DNA of 6,518 nt, from assembly GCA_002483745.1 (NCBI GenBank), contig DLIM01000052.1:1-6518 (forward strand). The letters are read 5' to 3'. A model generated the notes under the pieces. That model did no database searches and was not told the DNA's origin. It saw only the letters and a program-made list of their open reading frames with translations. Shown here in pieces: positions 3,986-6,518 of this stretch. This DNA comes from Caryophanales bacterium UBA7642. Lineage in GTDB: Bacteria; Bacillota_I; Bacilli_A; RFN20; CAG-288. Numbering within the stretch: the stretch's first letter is position 1; each line of letters starts with the position of its first letter. The translations under genes were made by a program, and so were the position numbers.

Positions 3986-6518
3986 ATGACAGAAAAAGAA
4001 ATCGAACAAAACTTAAAAGGTCAGATGCTGGACAAGAAATCCCTGACCAAGAAGCTAGAAGCAATCACTGCTGAGCAGCAGAGAGAACTTGACTTAGAAC
4101 TTAAGCACTTAATCTTCGCCGGTATCGTTGGCGAACACTCAGGATCCTACTATTTATTAGCAGATCAAAAAATCTATTTAGCAAAAGTAACGATGAAGAC
4201 CCATAACTTCGTCATACTCAAGTCTATCCCCGATAATGTTGATATCAAAATATCCGGACGTGAATCCGATGGTCTTTTGATTGGGGACTTGCTTTACGTC
4301 AAGGCATTCCAACAAGGTATCTACCACGCTCTTGACTATCTAAAAGCTATCACGACATTAAAAGGTAACTACTCCTTAACCTCTAATGGCAAGGAACAGC
4401 TGATTATTTCTTATCTCAATAGCTGTGGTAAGAGCGTTTTAGTTAGCTCTAAAAACGATAATTTGGGCATTAACCAAGGCGATTTAGTTGAAGGAGAGAT
4501 TCAAAGTTTCTCCGGAAATACCATCACTGTTAAGATCACTAAGCTTTTAGTAAAGGCTAGCGATGTTGGCTCTGATATCTCCATGATTATCTCTTCTAAT
4601 GATGCGCCTTTGACTTTCCCTGATTCAGTTATGGATGAAGCTAAGGCTTTACCTGCTTCTGTTTCAGAAGAAGAAAAGAAGGACCGCACTGACTTTAGAG
4701 ATCACTGCGTTGTAACAATCGATGGCGATGATGCCCACGATTTTGATGATGCAGTTGAGGGTAAGAAGTTTGGTAACGGCTATGAAGTAGTTGTCCATAT
4801 TGCTGATGTTACCCACTATATGAAACCTCATCATCCTCTTGATGATGAAGCTATTACTAGAGGTACTTCTATTTACGTCGCTGATCGAGTAGTACCGATG
4901 CTTCCTTTTGAATTATCTAATGGTATCTGCTCTTTAAATCCTAATGAAGAAAGATTGGTTCTTTCTGTCACTATGGATGTTGATACTTTTGGTAATGTCT
5001 TTAATACTAAGATTGAAAAAGGACTCATTAGATCCCATGGACGTTTAACCTATAATAAGGTTAATGATTTCTTCGATGGCAAGGATTGTGAGTATTCTCA
5101 GGAAATCAAAGACACCTTAACTGTTCTTCATGAATGCTCTAAAGGAATCAGAAGAAGAAGAGAGCTTCAGGGAGCTATGAAGCTTGATTCTACTGAACTT
5201 AAGTTTAAGCTTGATGAAAACGGCACTCCAACTGAAGTGACAAAACAGGTTCAGGGTGAGAGTGAGAAGATGATTGAAGACTTAATGATCATCGCTAACT
5301 GCTCTGTTGCTAAAGCCTTAAAGCATGCTTCTATTCCGGTTTTATACCGTGTACATGAATTCCCTCCGCTTGAAAAATTAGCTAACTTCAAAGACTTTAT
5401 CAAGAAGATGGATCCTCGACTTGTCTATACCTTCCCTAAGACTAAGGATTTAAATGGTGGAAGACTTAATGACTTCTTGGAATCTATCAAGGATGACAAC
5501 TTGAGAAAAGCTATCTCCCATATGATGCTAAGAGCCCTAGCTAAGGCTAGATACTGTCCGGAAGAATTAGGGCACTTTGGCTTAGCTGAGATGGATTACT
5601 GCCACTTCACTTCACCTATTAGACGTTACCCTGATGATATCATTCACCGTCTAGTCAAGGATTACCTTATTGAAGGCAAGTCCTTCGATTACGATGAAGT
5701 AACAGCTAGATTAGAGACTCTAGGAGATATTACCTCCGGAGAAGAAGTCAAAGCCGATATCATTGAAAGATCAGTTGATGACTTAGAAAGCTCTAAGTAC
5801 ATGGTTAACCACATCGGTGAGCTCTACCATGGCACTGTCACTTCTATGGTTCAAAGAGGTATGTTCATTGAAACCGAGATTGGTATTGAGGGTTTCCTAG
5901 CCTATCACTGCATGCACGACGATGTCTTCAAGTTTGATGATAAGACTTACTCCGTTACTGGAAAACATAACCCTGATATCTCCTTCACTATTGGTACACC
6001 TATCGATGTTAAGGTCTTAGCCTCTAATCCTAAGGAACAGGAAATCGACTTTGCTACACCGGAGTTCTATGATCGCTTTGCTCTTAATCTTACCGAAGCT
6101 GACCGTGAAGACTTATCTCTTAATGGCATCCAGGTCGAAGAAGAGGATGAATATGAGCCGATGATGGGAAGAGCAAGATTCACAAGAAGCGATGATGATC
6201 GCCGCGATTATTCAGATTCCCGCTATGAAGATGATTATCCGGAAGATGAATCTCACGAAGATGACGAATACGAAGATAGAAGGGAAGATGAAGATCATGC
6301 CGAAGAAAGCGGCGAGGATGAAACAATGAAAAAAGACAAGAAAGTTGAAGAAGCTGAAGAAACTAAGGATGCTACTCCTGTAGCTGAAGAAAAGCCTGCT
6401 AAGAAGGCTAAAAAGACTACTAAGAAAACCACTAAGAAAGCTGTTGAGACTGCTGAAGTCAAAGATGAACCTAAAGCTGAAGCTACTACTGATGAAGTAA
6501 CTGCTGAAGTTAAGCCTG
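3986..6518 (+). CDS. rnr: Ribonuclease R (3' end outside window), with long low-complexity tail
   Basis: This is a processive 3'-to-5' exoribonuclease of the RNase II/RNB family that degrades structured RNA and takes part in rRNA quality control and tmRNA-linked decay of non-stop mRNA. All 844 codons in the window are open. A helix-rich N-terminus, possibly a winged helix (about residues 1-58), precedes cold-shock-type RNA-binding domains (about 60-205). The RNB catalytic domain spans about 235-560. Its acidic centre TIDGDDAHDFDDAV supplies Asp246, Asp252, Asp254 and Asp255, matching the four catalytic Asp of E. coli RNase R. Tyr297 (TSIYVADRVVPMLP) and the TSPIRRYPD motif (542-550) are also as expected. 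The S1 domain is about 611-692. Beyond residue 717 comes an unusual tail: acidic to about 780, then Lys/Ala/Thr-rich, with no stop reached. Typical Firmicute RNase R has about 700-820 residues. ATG 3986 follows AAGGA. Confidence 0.95.
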   Translation, partial: MTEKEIEQNLKGQMLDKKSLTKKLEAITAEQQRELDLELKHLIFAGIVGEHSGSYYLLADQKIYLAKVTMKTHNFVILKSIPDNVDIKISGRESDGLLIGDLLYVKAFQQGIYHALDYLKAITTLKGNYSLTSNGKEQLIISYLNSCGKSVLVSSKNDNLGINQGDLVEGEIQSFSGNTITVKITKLLVKASDVGSDISMIISSNDAPLTFPDSVMDEAKALPASVSEEEKKDRTDFRDHCVVTIDGDDAHDFDDAVEGKKFGNGYEVVVHIADVTHYMKPHHPLDDEAITRGTSIYVADRVVPMLPFELSNGICSLNPNEERLVLSVTMDVDTFGNVFNTKIEKGLIRSHGRLTYNKVNDFFDGKDCEYSQEIKDTLTVLHECSKGIRRRRELQGAMKLDSTELKFKLDENGTPTEVTKQVQGESEKMIEDLMIIANCSVAKALKHASIPVLYRVHEFPPLEKLANFKDFIKKMDPRLVYTFPKTKDLNGGRLNDFLESIKDDNLRKAISHMMLRALAKARYCPEELGHFGLAEMDYCHFTSPIRRYPDDIIHRLVKDYLIEGKSFDYDEVTARLETLGDITSGEEVKADIIERSVDDLESSKYMVNHIGELYHGTVTSMVQRGMFIETEIGIEGFLAYHCMHDDVFKFDDKTYSVTGKHNPDISFTIGTPIDVKVLASNPKEQEIDFATPEFYDRFALNLTEADREDLSLNGIQVEEEDEYEPMMGRARFTRSDDDRRDYSDSRYEDDYPEDESHEDDEYEDRREDEDHAEESGEDETMKKDKKVEEAEETKDATPVAEEKPAKKAKKTTKKTTKKAVETAEVKDEPKAEATTDEVTAEVKP
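6227..6298 (+). repeat. Degenerate in-frame 15-bp tandem repeat in the rnr acidic tail
   Basis: Five consecutive units each begin GAAGAT and encode EDDYP, EDESH, EDDEY, EDRR and EDEDH (residues 748-771). Four units are 15 bases and one (6272-6283) is 12. The 8-mer GAAGATGA recurs at 6227, 6242, 6257 and 6284. The pattern suggests expansion by replication slippage that kept the frame. Confidence 0.6.
6401..6439 (+). repeat. Lys/Thr-rich KKTT-type repeat in the rnr tail
   Basis: Residues 806-818 read KKAKKTTKKTTKK, made of a KK pair recurring every three or four codons with Ala or Thr spacers. The DNA varies in third positions (AAG/AAA, ACT/ACC), so this is an older or selected repeat rather than a fresh perfect duplication. 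Confidence 0.5.

Noticed and set aside
4501..4689. Minus-strand open frame inside rnr
   Set aside because: It lies opposite the RNA-binding region of a well-supported RNase R gene, with no independent signal.
6227..6298. A CRISPR-like or mobile-element repeat
   Set aside because: The units are contiguous, degenerate and in frame with the protein, with no spacers or terminal inverted repeats; they are coding tandem repeats.

Overview
The window is an AT-rich piece of a bacterial chromosome that reads almost entirely left to right. The most likely source is a low-GC member of the Bacillota/Bacilli, possibly an Erysipelotrichia- or Mollicutes-related gut lineage. This rests on AT-rich codon use, a purine-rich Shine-Dalgarno (SD) site at three of the five genes whose starts are visible, and the secG-rnr gene order, which in Bacillus leads on to smpB and ssrA. 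All five visible stop codons are TAA or TAG and no in-frame TGA occurs, so the sequence does not distinguish the standard bacterial code from a TGA-recoded one. The lineage is an inference.

Layout: (1) Positions 1-1939 hold the C-terminal part of tldD and a complete pmbA/tldE. They are translationally packed, with one base between them, and closed by a strong intrinsic terminator at 1948-1980. The two proteins form the TldD/TldE zinc metalloprotease. (2) Positions 1986-2894 encode a two-helix membrane protein resembling the DUF3137 family, of unknown function; its ATG lies five bases after the terminator T-tract. (3) Positions 2952-3536 encode a MntP-type manganese efflux pump, preceded by a candidate promoter framed by a 7-bp inverted repeat. 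(4) The 142 bases before secG carry a good sigma-A-type promoter (TTGCAT, 17 bp, TATACT). Then come secG (3679-3909), a GC-rich terminator-like hairpin (3926-3957), and rnr (RNase R) from 3986, which is still open at the window end.

Together these are mainly housekeeping functions: peptide processing, manganese homeostasis, Sec-dependent export and RNA decay or ribosome rescue. I see no mobile element, CRISPR array, phage gene, tRNA or rRNA. The most unusual item is the long low-complexity C-terminal tail of RNase R. After the S1 domain it has an acidic block built from degenerate five-codon repeats, then a Lys/Thr/Ala-rich block. The second oddity is a pair of consecutive membrane-protein genes (DUF3137-like and mntP) whose starts are well constrained but have no Shine-Dalgarno site. 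I do not find a convincing new multi-gene system.
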